From NCBI GenBank assembly GCA_963769435.1, contig CAVYLN010000002.1, positions 2,071,152-2,135,151 of the forward strand: DNA of 64,000 nucleotides. Reading direction: 5' to 3'. This document shows positions 47,312 to 55,399 of the stretch, in pieces. The notes below the pieces were generated by a model. The model was not told the DNA's origin. It made no database searches and saw nothing but the letters and a program-made list of their open reading frames with translations. Source of the DNA: JADKAV01 sp963769435 (lineage in GTDB: Bacteria > Actinomycetota > Actinomycetes > S36-B12 > UBA10799). The stretch's first letter is position 1. Each line of letters begins with the position of its first letter. The position numbers and the translations under genes are program-made.

Positions 47312-47629
47312 TCACAGACTCAGCGCCGCGCGTAGCCCGTCGTCGATGGCCGCCATCGTGGCCGAGCCGAGCACCCCGACGTCCTGCCGGACTTCGTCGT
47401 CCCAGAGTTCGTAGATGTCGTCACACACCGCCCTGCCGGTCAGCACTTCTGCCCGTGGGACCTCGACGATGCTGGGAAGCACGGGCTTGGGCGCCGTCGT
47501 GAGCCGCACCGCCAGGACGCTTGGCAGGGCACGGTTGCGCGCGTTGTTGGACACCACGACGAAGTAGTGGTCAGCATCGAATCCGCTGGGGAGCGCGCGG
47601 TACACCCGCCCCCGCAGCATGCGGCTCAC
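47312..47629 (-). CDS. MazF/PemK-like mRNA interferase
   Basis: 105 residues, ATG overlapping the antitoxin stop. The barrel of the PemK/MazF family is seen in MLRGRVYRALPSGFDADHYF, VVVSNNARNRALPSVLAVRL and CDDIYELWDDEV (the last replacing the usual ...C(D)Q(I/L) segment before the helix). It should cut mRNA at short sequences. Not all catalytic positions can be matched, so activity is inferred from context. Confidence 0.8.
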   Translation of the reverse strand: MSRMLRGRVYRALPSGFDADHYFVVVSNNARNRALPSVLAVRLTTAPKPVLPSIVEVPRAEVLTGRAVCDDIYELWDDEVRQDVGVLGSATMAAIDDGLRAALSL

Positions 47630-47964
47630 GCCTCGTCGGCCCAGGCCGGGCGGCGTCGCCGGGATAGCCGGCGGCGGGTCGCGTCGTCGGCTGCGCGCTC
47701 CGCGGCCAGCTGCGTGTATCCATCGGACTCCGCCAGTTGCCGGACCGCAGCAAGACCCGCTTCGAAGACCGCGTGCAGCAGAACACTCTCCTTCACGTCT
47801 CCCGGGGGGAGGTCCTGGCTGGACAGCCGCGCGAGGGCTTGCTGGTAGGCCGGCGACTCCTTGAGCAGTCGCAGATCTGCCTCGTCCGCGCTGGTCAGGG
47901 GCAGGCTCGGACGCCGGACGACACTCTGCTTCATGCGACTGGCCATGGGGTCAGTGTGCGGCAC
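47626..47964 (-). CDS. Antitoxin of the MazF-like pair
   Basis: 112 residues (start at 47,964; a second ATG at 47,946 is possible). The C-terminal half is acidic-basic helical (DVKESVLLHAVFEAGLAAVR, QLAAERAADDATRRRLSRRR). No DNA-binding domain is recognised. Its place, four-base overlap and length make it the antitoxin of the MazF-like protein. Confidence 0.7.
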   Translation of the reverse strand: MPHTDPMASRMKQSVVRRPSLPLTSADEADLRLLKESPAYQQALARLSSQDLPPGDVKESVLLHAVFEAGLAAVRQLAESDGYTQLAAERAADDATRRRLSRRRRPAWADEA

Positions 47965-48101
47965 ATTGTGCTGCGGATCAAGACATGCATGTCGTGACGG
48001 TATTCGCAGGGACGGACGCGCGGAAGCCGGCGGAAGCAGTCTGTGGACGACGAGAACCGCGGCCGGCCATCAGGCAGCGCCGAGATGCGGATGCGCCGGC
48101 G

Positions 48102-49214
48102 TTACCGCAACCCGCTCCAGAACTCGTGCTGGAACGCCGTCGACGCGATGAAGTTGACGACCCGCTCGGAGGTGTTGGTGATCTGGTAGTCCGCCGGCCG
48201 TTCCCCCGGCCCCCGACCCACCGCGAACTCGATGCCCCGCAGCACCGCCTCGGGCTCGAGGTCGGTCATGGTGATCGCGCCGGTGTCCAACGCCTCGGGC
48301 CGCTCGATGGAGGAACGCAGCGTCACCGCCGGGAAGCCCGAGGATCGTGGACTCCTCGGCGATCGTGCCGGAGTCCGACAGCACACACCGTGCGCCCAGC
48401 TGCAGCCGGTTGTAGTCGAGGAACCCGAACGGCTCGTGGAAGCGCACCAGCTCGCTGATCGCCGCGTCGTCCAGCGCCTCCAGGCGCTTGCGCGTCCGCG
48501 GGTGCGTCGACACCAGCACCGGCAGTTCCCATTCGGCAGCGACCGCATTGAGACACGCCAGCAAGCTCGCGCAGCCGGTCGGGGGAGTCGACGTTCTCCT
48601 CGCGATGCGCCGAGACGAGGAAGTACTCACCCGGCTCGACCCCCAGGTCCGCCAGCGCCGTCCGACGCCGCGATGGCGTCCGCGTGCTGGTCGAGCACCT
48701 CGGTCATCGGCGACCCGGTGACGATGATCCGCCGCGGGTGCAGGCCCTCAGCCAGCAGGTTGCGCCGGGCGTGCTCGGTGTAGGCGAGGTTGAAGTCGGC
48801 GGTGTGGTCCACGAGCCGGCGGTTGGTCTCCTCCGGCACGTTGGCATCGAAGCACCGGTTGCCGGCCTCCATGTGGTAGGTCGGGATGCGCATGCGTTTG
48901 GCCATGATCAGCGACAGCGCGCTGTTGGTGTCGCCCAGCACGAGGAACGCGTCGGGCTGCTCCTCGTCGAGCACCGCCTCGGTCTTGCGCAGGATGTCCC
49001 CGAGCGTCGCGCCCAGCGAGGAGACGTCCACGTCCAGCACATGGTCGGGAAGCCGCATACCGAGATCCTCGAAGAAGACCGCGTTCAGCTGCCGGTCCCA
49101 GTTCTGGCCGGTGTGGACCAGCACGTGCTCGATGCCCTCGGTGGCGTCGAGGCGGCGCATGACGGCGGCCAGGCGGATGATCTCGGGTCGGGTGCCGACC
49201 ACGGTCATGACCTT
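48102..49214 (-). CDS. capG: UDP-N-acetylglucosamine 2-epimerase type enzyme, CapG/FnlC (frameshifts)
   Basis: It starts at a GTG at 49,214 (VKVMTVVGTRPEIIRLAAVM, the family N-terminus). Joined frames give ~370 residues with LVHTGQNWDRQLNAVFFEDL, VLGDTNSALS, HMEAGNRCFD, EETNRRLVDH and, later, LVSTHPRTRKRL and LSDSGTIAEES. Frames change near 48,650, 48,580 and 48,350. Family: WecB-type. Next to capE and capF it should be the last enzyme of the UDP-L-FucNAc pathway, inverting C2 of UDP-N-acetyl-L-pneumosamine. Product: sugar for capsule or cell-wall polymer. Confidence 0.85.
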
Positions 49215-49218
49215 CACG

Positions 49219-50317
49219 TCACACGTCCTCGGGATAGGTGTCCGGGTTCTCCGGATCATAGAGCTCGTCGGCGAAGAACAGCGTGACGAGCGGCTCGGTG
49301 CCGGTGTTGGTGATCGAGTGGACCCAGAACGTGGGCATGTCGATGATGGCCGGTTCCGCGCCCGTCACCGGGAACGTCACGACCTCGTCGGTGAACAGCT
49401 GCCGCAGCCGGATCTCGCCCTGCCCGGCGAGGACCAGGAACCGCTCGACCTTGTGCCGGTGCCAGTGCTGGCCGCGCGTGAAGCCGGGGTTGGTCGTGGA
49501 GTAGAACACCTGCGCCTGCCCGCCTGCCCCTTTCACCGCCTCGACCAGCCGCCCCGCGGGTCCTCGGACGGCACCGGGCCGGATCGGGAAGTGCGCGGGG
49601 AACGTCGCCGACCGGTAGGTGTTGAAGAGCTCCTTCGTGAAGGAATCCGACAGGTCGGGCAGCAGCCCGGTGCGGTAGTCCTGCGCGATCTCGCCCAGCC
49701 GCCGCGCCACCTCGCTGACCATCATCGGGCCGGCCCGGCACATCCACGGTCCCAGGTCGGGGAGCGACCGCGAGGTCCAGCAGCAGGTCCGCGACGCGGC
49801 CCACGTGGATCAGGGGCAGTTCCTTGTCATCGACCACCTGCGGGGTCTGTCCAGCGGCCAGCGCGTGGCAGAAGGTGGCGACCACCGAGTTGTAGTTGGG
49901 CCGGCCGTGCTCGCCGAAGATGTTCGGCATCACCACGTCGACCAGTTCGGACCCTCCCCGCAGGATGTCCGCGGCTCTGCGCTTGGCCACCCCGAAGGGG
50001 GAGTCGCCGAGGGAGTGGATCGAGTTGCCGTAGACCACCGGGACCGCGCGCCCGGTGCGGGCCATCGACGCCACCAATTGCTCAGCCAGCCACGGGTTGA
50101 CCCGCTCGATCTCCGCCGGGTCGTGCGCGCGGTTCACACCTGCCAGGTGGATCACGGCGTCGGCCTGGCCAAGTGCCGCATCCATCAGCGCCGGGTCGTC
50201 GAACTCGGCCTCCCCGACGTGGATCAGGTCCCCGCCCCACCGTGCCCGCGCGGCGCAGCGGACGTGCCACGCGACGAATCCGTCGGGGCCGGTGACGGCG
50301 ATGCGGGGCTGGGTCAC
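49219..50317 (-). CDS. capF: CapF/FnlB: reductase-cupin fusion (one frameshift)
   Basis: About 365 residues. The N-terminal SDR part has IAVTGPDGFVAWHVRCAARA, VIHLAGVNRAHDPAEI and GNSIHSLGDSPFGVAKR (catalytic YGxxK-like replaced by GVAKR). After a shift near 49,745 the C-terminal cupin follows: GGQAQVFYSTTNPGFTRGQH, HWHRHKVERFLVLAGQGEIR (metal histidines), FWVHSITN. This two-domain form is unique to CapF/FnlB, which epimerises and reduces the CapE product. It overlaps capE by four bases and ends five bases before capG. Confidence 0.88.
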
Positions 50318-51352
50318 GCCGACGCCCGTCCCAGCGCCTCGCGCATCTCCGGCAGGTCCTCCAGGAGCGCGGCGACTTCTTCCACCGACAGTTGTTGGGT
50401 GTTGTGGGAGGTGTAGTCAGACTCGTGCTCGACCTGATGGCCGCCCTCCTCGACGAACATCCCGTAGTCCAGCGATCGTGCATCCAGCGGCACTCGGTAG
50501 TAGTCCCCGCGATCCTCGGCCTGTGCCATCTCCTCGCGCGACAGCAGCGATTCGGACATCTTCTCGCCGTGCCGGGTGCCGATCACCTGGATCTGCGGCT
50601 CCACGCCCATCACCATCGCTACCCCCTTCGCGAGGTCCTCGATGGTCGATGCGGGCGCCTTGCGGATGAACAGGTCGCCGGGCTGTGCGTTCTCGAAGGC
50701 GTACTGCACCAGCTCCACCGACTCGTCCAGGGACATCAGGAACCGGGTCATCGTCGGGTTCGTGATCGTCATCGGCCGGCCTTCCCGGACCTGCTCGACG
50801 AACAGCGGGATCACCGATCCGCGCGAGTACATGACGTTGCCGTAGCGGGTGACGGACACGGTCGTCGACGACTCCGGGTGGTTGCGGGCGAACGCCATCG
50901 CGACCCGCTCCATCATCGCCTTGCTCATGCCCATCGCGTTGACCGGATACACAGCCTTGTCGGTGCTCAGACACACGACCGACCGCACGCCGCGCTTCGT
51001 GTGCCGCCCGGATCACGTTGTCGCTGCCGTGCACGTTGGTCGCGACGGCCTGCAGCGGGAAGAACTCACACGAGGGCACCTGCTTCAGCGCTGCGGCGTG
51101 GAAGACGTAGTCGACGCCGTCCATCGCCTCGCGGACCGAGCCGGGGTCGCGCACGTCACCGACGTAGAAGCGCACCCGGTCGTCGCCGAGCCGGCGGCGC
51201 ATGTCGTCCTGCTTGGCCTCGTCACGGGACAGGATCCGGATCTCGTCGATCGGGCCCTGCAGCAACCCGCGCGTCACCGTGGAACCGAAGGAACCGGTAC
51301 CGCCAGTGATCAGAACTGTCCGGCCCTCGTTCTCCGGCGCTGCAATAACCAT
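50314..51352 (-). CDS. capE: CapE/FnlA: UDP-GlcNAc 4,6-dehydratase/epimerase (one frameshift)
   Basis: About 345 residues. TVLITGGTGSFGSTVTRGLL (cofactor), SRDEAKQDDMRRRLGDDRVR, FHAAALKQVPSCEFFPLQAV, NVHGSDNVI, then after a shift near 50,990 VVCLSTDKAVYPVNAMGMSK (catalytic Met-x3-Lys in place of Tyr-x3-Lys) and TRYGNVMYSRGSVIPLF. This is the first step of UDP-L-FucNAc synthesis. It is first gene of the operon capE-capF-capG. It likely feeds a surface polysaccharide whose other genes are not in the window. Confidence 0.92.
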
Positions 51353-51458
51353 CCCCGTGGTCTCCTTTGCGTGAAGCGAATCCCGCGACGAGCCTACGGC
51401 ACGCCGGTGGTTGGGCCCGGGGGGTCGTCACGGCAACGCTCGACGGCCCTCAGCACAC

Positions 51459-51482
51459 CTACTCGAACGTGGCGTTGTGCGC
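51459..51482 (-). pseudogene. C-terminal scrap of a RES-toxin gene
   Basis: Bases 51,459-51,482 code on the minus strand AHNATFE-stop and match, with two changes in 24 bases, the end of the intact RES gene at 53,530 (AHNATFQ-stop). A second scrap lies at 52,019-52,070. Confidence 0.45.
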
Positions 51483-51607
51483 TTCTGGGACGCGGCCTCA
51501 TGGCGCGGGTCGGCGCTCGCAAGCGCGGCACGGCGGGCTAGTTCTCGCGGTGCGCCGCGCGCCGTCGAGCGATGACGGTCAGGTAGTCGGAGAACTCATG
51601 CTGTCGG

Positions 51608-52120
51608 GTGCGAGAGGGAATCGTGCACGCCGGTGCGCTGATCGTGGTGGCCCTGCTGCTGGGCCTGAAAGGCTCGAGGGTCGTCTACTGGTCGGTTGGT
51701 GCGGTGGCGGTGGTGTTGGGCATCCTGGCCCTGGCCGTCACGCAGGCCAGCGACGCGACGAAGTCCCAGCTCAATCTCATCTGGCTGACCGACGGTGTCG
51801 GTGACGGCAGACTCTGGGACGCGGTGATGTCGACCCCCCAGTACTTCTTCGGCTCGGCCGCGTCCGCCGTCGGCTGGCTGGATATCTTGCCCGGACCGAT
51901 CACGGTCATCGCCAGCAATGCCGCCTTCTGGGGCGCGATCCTGCTGGGACTTGGCGTGATGTTCTGGCGCAAGGCGTTTGCCGTCGGATTCGTCTTCGCA
52001 GTTCTGGTGTTCGTGCCCGTGAGTGGCAGGTGGCGGCACAGGGTCTCGGCGACAACTTCGCTCAGCCGGGGCTCACTCAGCGGCTGTGATGTTCTGTCTG
52101 AGCACAGTGGCCACGGCTGA
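51608..52120 (+). CDS. Putative membrane protein between RES scraps
   Basis: 170 residues from a GTG. Three or four hydrophobic helices: VHAGALIVVALLLGLKG, VVYWSVGAVAVVLGILALAV, ITVIASNAAFWGAILLGLGV and AFAVGFVFAVLVFVPV. A loop TDGVGDGRLWDAVMSTPQYF recalls O-antigen polymerase-type loops, but no family is clear. The last ~30 residues run into the RES scrap and the end of doc, so the natural end is uncertain. May be a fragment. Confidence 0.35.
   Translation: MREGIVHAGALIVVALLLGLKGSRVVYWSVGAVAVVLGILALAVTQASDATKSQLNLIWLTDGVGDGRLWDAVMSTPQYFFGSAASAVGWLDILPGPITVIASNAAFWGAILLGLGVMFWRKAFAVGFVFAVLVFVPVSGRWRHRVSATTSLSRGSLSGCDVLSEHSGHG
52019..52070 (-). pseudogene. Internal scrap of a RES-toxin gene
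   Basis: Minus-strand SEVVAETLCRHLPLTG matches TAIAETLCRDLPLTG of the intact RES gene at about 53,900. Nearly all of the first ~31 bases are identical at DNA level. It is cut on one side by doc, and the other end is 0.5 kb from the C-terminal scrap. Confidence 0.6.
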
Positions 52121-52465
52121 ACTGTCTGATCGACCCGCCGCGACCTCCATGACCATGACGTAGGCATCCATCTCCGGCAGTGAGACCAGATATCCGTTCG
52201 ACCGCAGGAAGATCACCACACAGACCAACCCGGTCCGCTTGTTCCCGTCGGCGAATGCGTGCGCAGACACGATTGCGTCCAGATACACAGCCGCAAGTGT
52301 CGCGATGTCAGCGTCGGCGACGTAGTGGGAGTCCTGTCGAGGACGCTGCAGAGCAGCATCCAGTTTGGCTTCGTCAAGGATCTCGGGCGTTCCGCCGTGC
52401 TGGCGGATCTGCAATTGGTGAGCGGCTGTGACCAGGTCCTTCTCAAGCCAGTTCGGCTCGCGCAC
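52073..52465 (-). CDS. doc: Doc/Fic-family toxin
   Basis: 130 residues from a GTG at 52,465. The Fic motif of the Doc type is HAFADGNKRTG with His69. Flanking helices (DADIATLAAVYLDAIVSAHA, LVCVVIFLRSNGYLVSLPEM) match death-on-curing kinases, which phosphorylate EF-Tu. It begins eight bases after the AbrB antitoxin stop. An AbrB partner instead of Phd is an unusual but known swap. Confidence 0.9.
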   Translation of the reverse strand: MREPNWLEKDLVTAAHQLQIRQHGGTPEILDEAKLDAALQRPRQDSHYVADADIATLAAVYLDAIVSAHAFADGNKRTGLVCVVIFLRSNGYLVSLPEMDAYVMVMEVAAGRSDSSAVATVLRQNITAAE

Positions 52466-52472
52466 GGAAGGG

Positions 52473-52700
52473 CTACTTCGCGAGTTGAGCCAGAGCGTTG
52501 CGGTACTGGGCGGCGACTTCCGCGTAGTGGGCCAGTTGCTCCTCGAAGCGTTCGTTGTAGGCGGTGACCTTGAAAGCACCATCGCCGATCGGGACGATCG
52601 ATACCTCGTCGCCCTCCCCGAGATTCATCTGCTCGAGCAGGCTCTTCGGCAGGATCATCCCTAGGGATCCTCCAACCTTGCGGATCTTCGTCGTCGCCAT
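52473..52700 (-). CDS. AbrB-type antitoxin of Doc
   Basis: 75 residues, ATG at 52,700 with GAAGAG upstream. AbrB/MazE swapped-hairpin: TKIRKVGGSLGMILPKSLLE, EGDEVSIVPIGDGAFKVTAY. The C-terminal helix should block Doc. It probably binds its own promoter at 52,701-52,740, where TTATAAGACATCTTAT-like AT-rich sequence with short inverted parts (ATAAG/CTTAT) is seen. Confidence 0.85.
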   Translation of the reverse strand: MATTKIRKVGGSLGMILPKSLLEQMNLGEGDEVSIVPIGDGAFKVTAYNERFEEQLAHYAEVAAQYRNALAQLAK

Positions 52701-52778
52701 GGGAACTCTTCCTGGGTGGGTGCTTATAAGACATCTTATCCACGAGTGGTGTCGCCCCGTCAGACCCTTCTCACAGAC

Positions 52779-53102
52779 TCAGGGCGATTCGTACACCCCG
52801 TGGTCGCCGATCCGCCGCCACCGGCAGATCCAGTCATCGCCCTCGCGAATGAACTGGAAGGTGGCGCGGCCGTCGGGCGATGCGAAACTCCAGGTCATCT
52901 CCATGACCCCCGCCGCGCCGCGCAGTTCGTCGACGCGCAGGGACTTGGGCCACACGTAGGCGGCCCGTTGCGCGTGAGCCGCGGCCCAGGCGTCGCAGGC
53001 GGGCGCGAACTTCTCCCGCACGACCTTCTTGAAGGCGGCTTTGTGTTCGCTCTTGAGCTTCTTGAAGTCGGCGAGAAACGAAGCGGTGGCTTCGAACTTC
53101 AT
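52779..53102 (-). CDS. RelE-like toxin
   Basis: 107 residues. RelE/ParE-fold features: FEATASFLADFKKLKSEHKA, then MEMTWSFASPDGRATFQFIR, EGDDWICRWRRIGDHGVYE. The long first helix pair and a conserved basic end (CRWRRIGDH) fit a ribosome-dependent or other RNase of the RelE superfamily. Its ATG overlaps the antitoxin stop (TGATG). A truncated near-copy lies at 55,400-55,713. Confidence 0.82.
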   Translation of the reverse strand: MKFEATASFLADFKKLKSEHKAAFKKVVREKFAPACDAWAAAHAQRAAYVWPKSLRVDELRGAAGVMEMTWSFASPDGRATFQFIREGDDWICRWRRIGDHGVYESP

Positions 53103-53401
53103 CAGTCGGGGAGGGCGTCGAGGAAGGACTCGGCGTCGTCGAAGCGGGTTACGCGGTCGTGCGCGACGTCCTCTTCAGCTTCCCGCTCGCGTTCCTGCCA
53201 CTGCTCGCTCCAGAACCACAGCTGTGAGACGGGGATGGCCATCTGGGGTCGCATTTCGATGACGCCGTCCTCGCGTTCAATGAGTTCGATCTGAGCCCCG
53301 GGAGCGTCCAGGTGCATTCGCTTACGCAATTCGCGGGGCAGGGCGACAACGCCGCGTGACTGCACCGACACGTAGCCGTGGAACCGCACATCCTTGTCCA
53401 T
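53102..53401 (-). CDS. AbrB-type antitoxin of the RelE-like toxin
   Basis: 99 residues from the ATG at 53,401 (a longer start at 53,437 is possible). The AbrB domain is KDVRFHGYVSVQSRGVVALP, RELRKRMHL, QIELIEREDGVIEM. The C-terminal half (WFWSEQWQEREREAEEDVAH) is acidic and helical, for toxin binding. Order antitoxin-toxin with overlap. Confidence 0.85.
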   Translation of the reverse strand: MDKDVRFHGYVSVQSRGVVALPRELRKRMHLDAPGAQIELIEREDGVIEMRPQMAIPVSQLWFWSEQWQEREREAEEDVAHDRVTRFDDAESFLDALPD

Positions 53402-53529
53402 GAGCTCTAGTGTCCGCCAGTGCAGGAGAGCAGTCAAGCAGTATTGCCGCAGAGCCGGATAGCGTCAACGGGCTTGTCGCAGAGACCCCCTGGCCCTCGG
53501 CTTTGGCTGCCTGAGGTCCGATGCCAGCC

Positions 53530-54153
53530 CTACTGGAACGTCGCGTTGTGCGCATGGAGCACGTCGCGCACGACGCGCAGCGCGCCGGGCTCGGTCAGCG
53601 GCACCGGCTCGTCCGCAACCTCGAGGGCCTCGACCAACAGGACCAACGCAAGTCCGTCCTCGTCGTGCCGGGGCCGGTAGGCGAAGCCCTCTGCCTGCGG
53701 AACCCACCGCCGTAGCGCCTTGGCCCACGCGCGGGTCGTCTCGTACTCCTCGGCTCCGCTCTTGGTCAGGGCCAGCGGCGCACCCACCTGTGTCAGAGCA
53801 GGCCCGTGCAGACTCAGGACGCTGACGTCGCGCACCACCGTCAAGCGCGTCAGCGCGCGTCGTGCGATCTGCGTCCATGGCACGAGTCGGGCCTGGCCGG
53901 TGAGTGGCAGGTCTCGGCACAGGGTCTCCGCGATCGCAGTGGCCGGGGAGTCGCCCAGATAGATGTAGCCGTAGCTTCCGTCGTCGGAGTCGAAGCGCCC
54001 GCCGCTGATCCGGCTTGGCCGCGCAGTGTGGTTCAGTCCCGCCGGGTCCCTGCCGGTTGTGTGGATCCGGAAGACGCTGGTCCCTGCAGGCACGACGTGC
54101 AGAACCGGCCGGCCGCGAGGTCTTCGGTGCGGCGGCTGAGGAAGGTCAGTCAT
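53530..54153 (-). CDS. RES-domain toxin
   Basis: 207 residues from the ATG at 54,153, which overlaps the antitoxin by eight bases. RES domain: FRIHTTGRDPAGLN, Arg53 in SGGRFDS, YGYIYLGDSPATAIAETLCR with Glu76, and the late LVLLVEALEV. RES toxins break down NAD+ and stop growth. The size and all main positions are kept, so it should be active. Scraps of another RES gene are at 51.46 and 52.02 kb. Confidence 0.88.
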   Translation of the reverse strand: MTDLPQPPHRRPRGRPVLHVVPAGTSVFRIHTTGRDPAGLNHTARPSRISGGRFDSDDGSYGYIYLGDSPATAIAETLCRDLPLTGQARLVPWTQIARRALTRLTVVRDVSVLSLHGPALTQVGAPLALTKSGAEEYETTRAWAKALRRWVPQAEGFAYRPRHDEDGLALVLLVEALEVADEPVPLTEPGALRVVRDVLHAHNATFQ

Positions 54154-54754
54154 CGTCGCCGGAGGCCAACGCGACGAGGTCGTCCTGCCGCTGCCCTCCG
54201 ACGAGGTCCCGCGGCCTGGCGCCGTCGAGGCGTGGGTGATCGCTGATCCACCAGGAGGCGACGCCCCACGGGTCGTCCGCGGCACCTAGTAGCCGGTTCA
54301 CGTCCGCCACCACCGGGTACACCCGGGCACGGGCCGCATCGATCTGGAAACTCGGGTACAGGTACTTGTTGCGCACCGGTACGCCGAGCAGTGCACCCGA
54401 CCGGCGAAGGTCGCTGGCGGCTTCCCGCTTGTTGACCCCACTCGCGCCGAGCGCGACACCGACAGCGGAGGAGTCCAGGAAATCCTGGTCCAGCACCACG
54501 GCATGCGCTTCGGCTTTGATCCGCTGGTCGCGCAGCAGGCGATCCGATTCGGTGCGCACTTCCCGGGGCTCACCAGCGAGGCGCTCGACCTCCTCGTCAG
54601 TGGTCAAAGCGGCGAGCATGAAGACACGCAACGCTTGGGAGAAGTCGGCTTGGGACGGATGCAGCAGTTGCCGGAACAACTGGGCGACCTGCTCGGAGGA
54701 GAGTTCCTCCAAGTCGCGCAGCAGCCCTTCCAGCCGTTGCTCTGCAACGCTCAT
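54146..54754 (-). CDS. Xre/MbcA/ParS-type antitoxin
   Basis: 202 residues from the ATG at 54,754. The C-terminal ~55 residues (VNRLLGAADDPWGVASWWIS, DHPRLDGARPRDLVGG) are the MbcA/ParS (DUF2384) toxin-binding domain that partners RES proteins. The middle (SSAVGVALGASGVNKREAAS) is the DNA-binding part. The N-terminal ~70 helical residues are extra. A 12-bp inverted repeat just upstream (54,763-54,805) should be the operator. Confidence 0.87.
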   Translation of the reverse strand: MSVAEQRLEGLLRDLEELSSEQVAQLFRQLLHPSQADFSQALRVFMLAALTTDEEVERLAGEPREVRTESDRLLRDQRIKAEAHAVVLDQDFLDSSAVGVALGASGVNKREAASDLRRSGALLGVPVRNKYLYPSFQIDAARARVYPVVADVNRLLGAADDPWGVASWWISDHPRLDGARPRDLVGGQRQDDLVALASGDDD

Positions 54755-54762
54755 GCCCGGCT

Positions 54763-54805
54763 CCCTACGTTTCCTACAGTCTACTTGCAAAGCGGAAACG
54801 TAGGG
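54763..54805. promoter_or_regulatory. Operator of the Xre-RES operon
   Basis: CCCTACGTTTCC (54,763-54,774) and GGAAACGTAGGG (54,794-54,805) are exact inverted repeats of 12 bases, 19 bases apart, starting nine bases upstream of the antitoxin start. Likely two half-sites bound by an antitoxin oligomer. Confidence 0.75.
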
Positions 54806-54846
54806 AAGAGCGGTAGATCGAGCGTTGACCGGCGGGACCATGCAGC

Positions 54847-54862
54847 GTACAGTTTTCTGTAC
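54847..54862. promoter_or_regulatory. YefM operator
   Basis: GTACAG-TTTT-CTGTAC, a perfect palindrome directly before the ribosome site (AGGAGG) of yefM. A related half-site TATACAG lies at 54,889-54,895 inside the gene. This fits the TGTACA-type site of YefM-YoeB autoregulation. Confidence 0.75.
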
Positions 54863-54874
54863 AGGAGGCGCTTC

Positions 54875-55135
54875 ATGAAGACTATGAGCTATACAGAATC
54901 CCGAAAGCACTATGCCGAGGTTCTCGACTCCGTGGTCAACGACCGCGAGGAGGTCGTCATCACCCGCGCCGGTCACGAGCCAGTGGTGATCGTGTCCCTG
55001 GCCGACTTCGAGTCACTGCGTGAAACCGCCTATCTGCTGCGGTCGCCGGCGAACGCGCGGCGGTTACTGGACGCAATGCAGCGCCTTGAGGCAGGCGTGG
55101 GTGATCAGCACGACCTGGTGGACGACCAGGAGTGA
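54875..55135 (+). CDS. yefM: YefM antitoxin
   Basis: 86 residues, ATG at 54,875 with AGGAGG upstream. Phd/YefM fold: MSYTESRKHYAEVLDSVVND, REEVVITRAGHEPVVIVSLA, DFESLRETAYLLRSPANARR. It neutralises YoeB and represses the operon through the palindrome at 54,847. It overlaps yoeB by GTGA. Confidence 0.93.
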   Translation: MKTMSYTESRKHYAEVLDSVVNDREEVVITRAGHEPVVIVSLADFESLRETAYLLRSPANARRLLDAMQRLEAGVGDQHDLVDDQE

Positions 55136-55392
55136 AACTCGTCTGGGACGAGCACGCGTGGGAGGACTACCTGTGGTGGCAGTCCCAGGACCGCAAGATA
55201 CTCAAGCGCATCAACCTGCTGATCCGCGACATCGTGCGCAACGGCAATGAGGGGATCGGCAAGCCTGAACCGCTCAAACATGACTTCGCCGGCTACTGGT
55301 CACGCCGCATCGATGACGAGCACCGCCTGGTGTACAAACTCGCCGGCGATGAGGTCCGGATCGCTGCCTGCCGCTACCACTACGGGACGTGA
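55132..55392 (+). CDS. yoeB: YoeB toxin (ribosome-dependent mRNase)
   Basis: 86 residues from a GTG overlapping yefM. The catalytic residues fall at the E. coli positions: Glu46, Arg65, His83 and C-terminal Tyr84 (KPEPL, DDEHRLVYK, CRYHYGT). It cuts mRNA in the ribosomal A site when YefM is degraded. Length and all key residues are standard, so it should be functional. Confidence 0.95.
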   Translation: MKLVWDEHAWEDYLWWQSQDRKILKRINLLIRDIVRNGNEGIGKPEPLKHDFAGYWSRRIDDEHRLVYKLAGDEVRIAACRYHYGT

Positions 55393-55399
55393 GTCCGGC

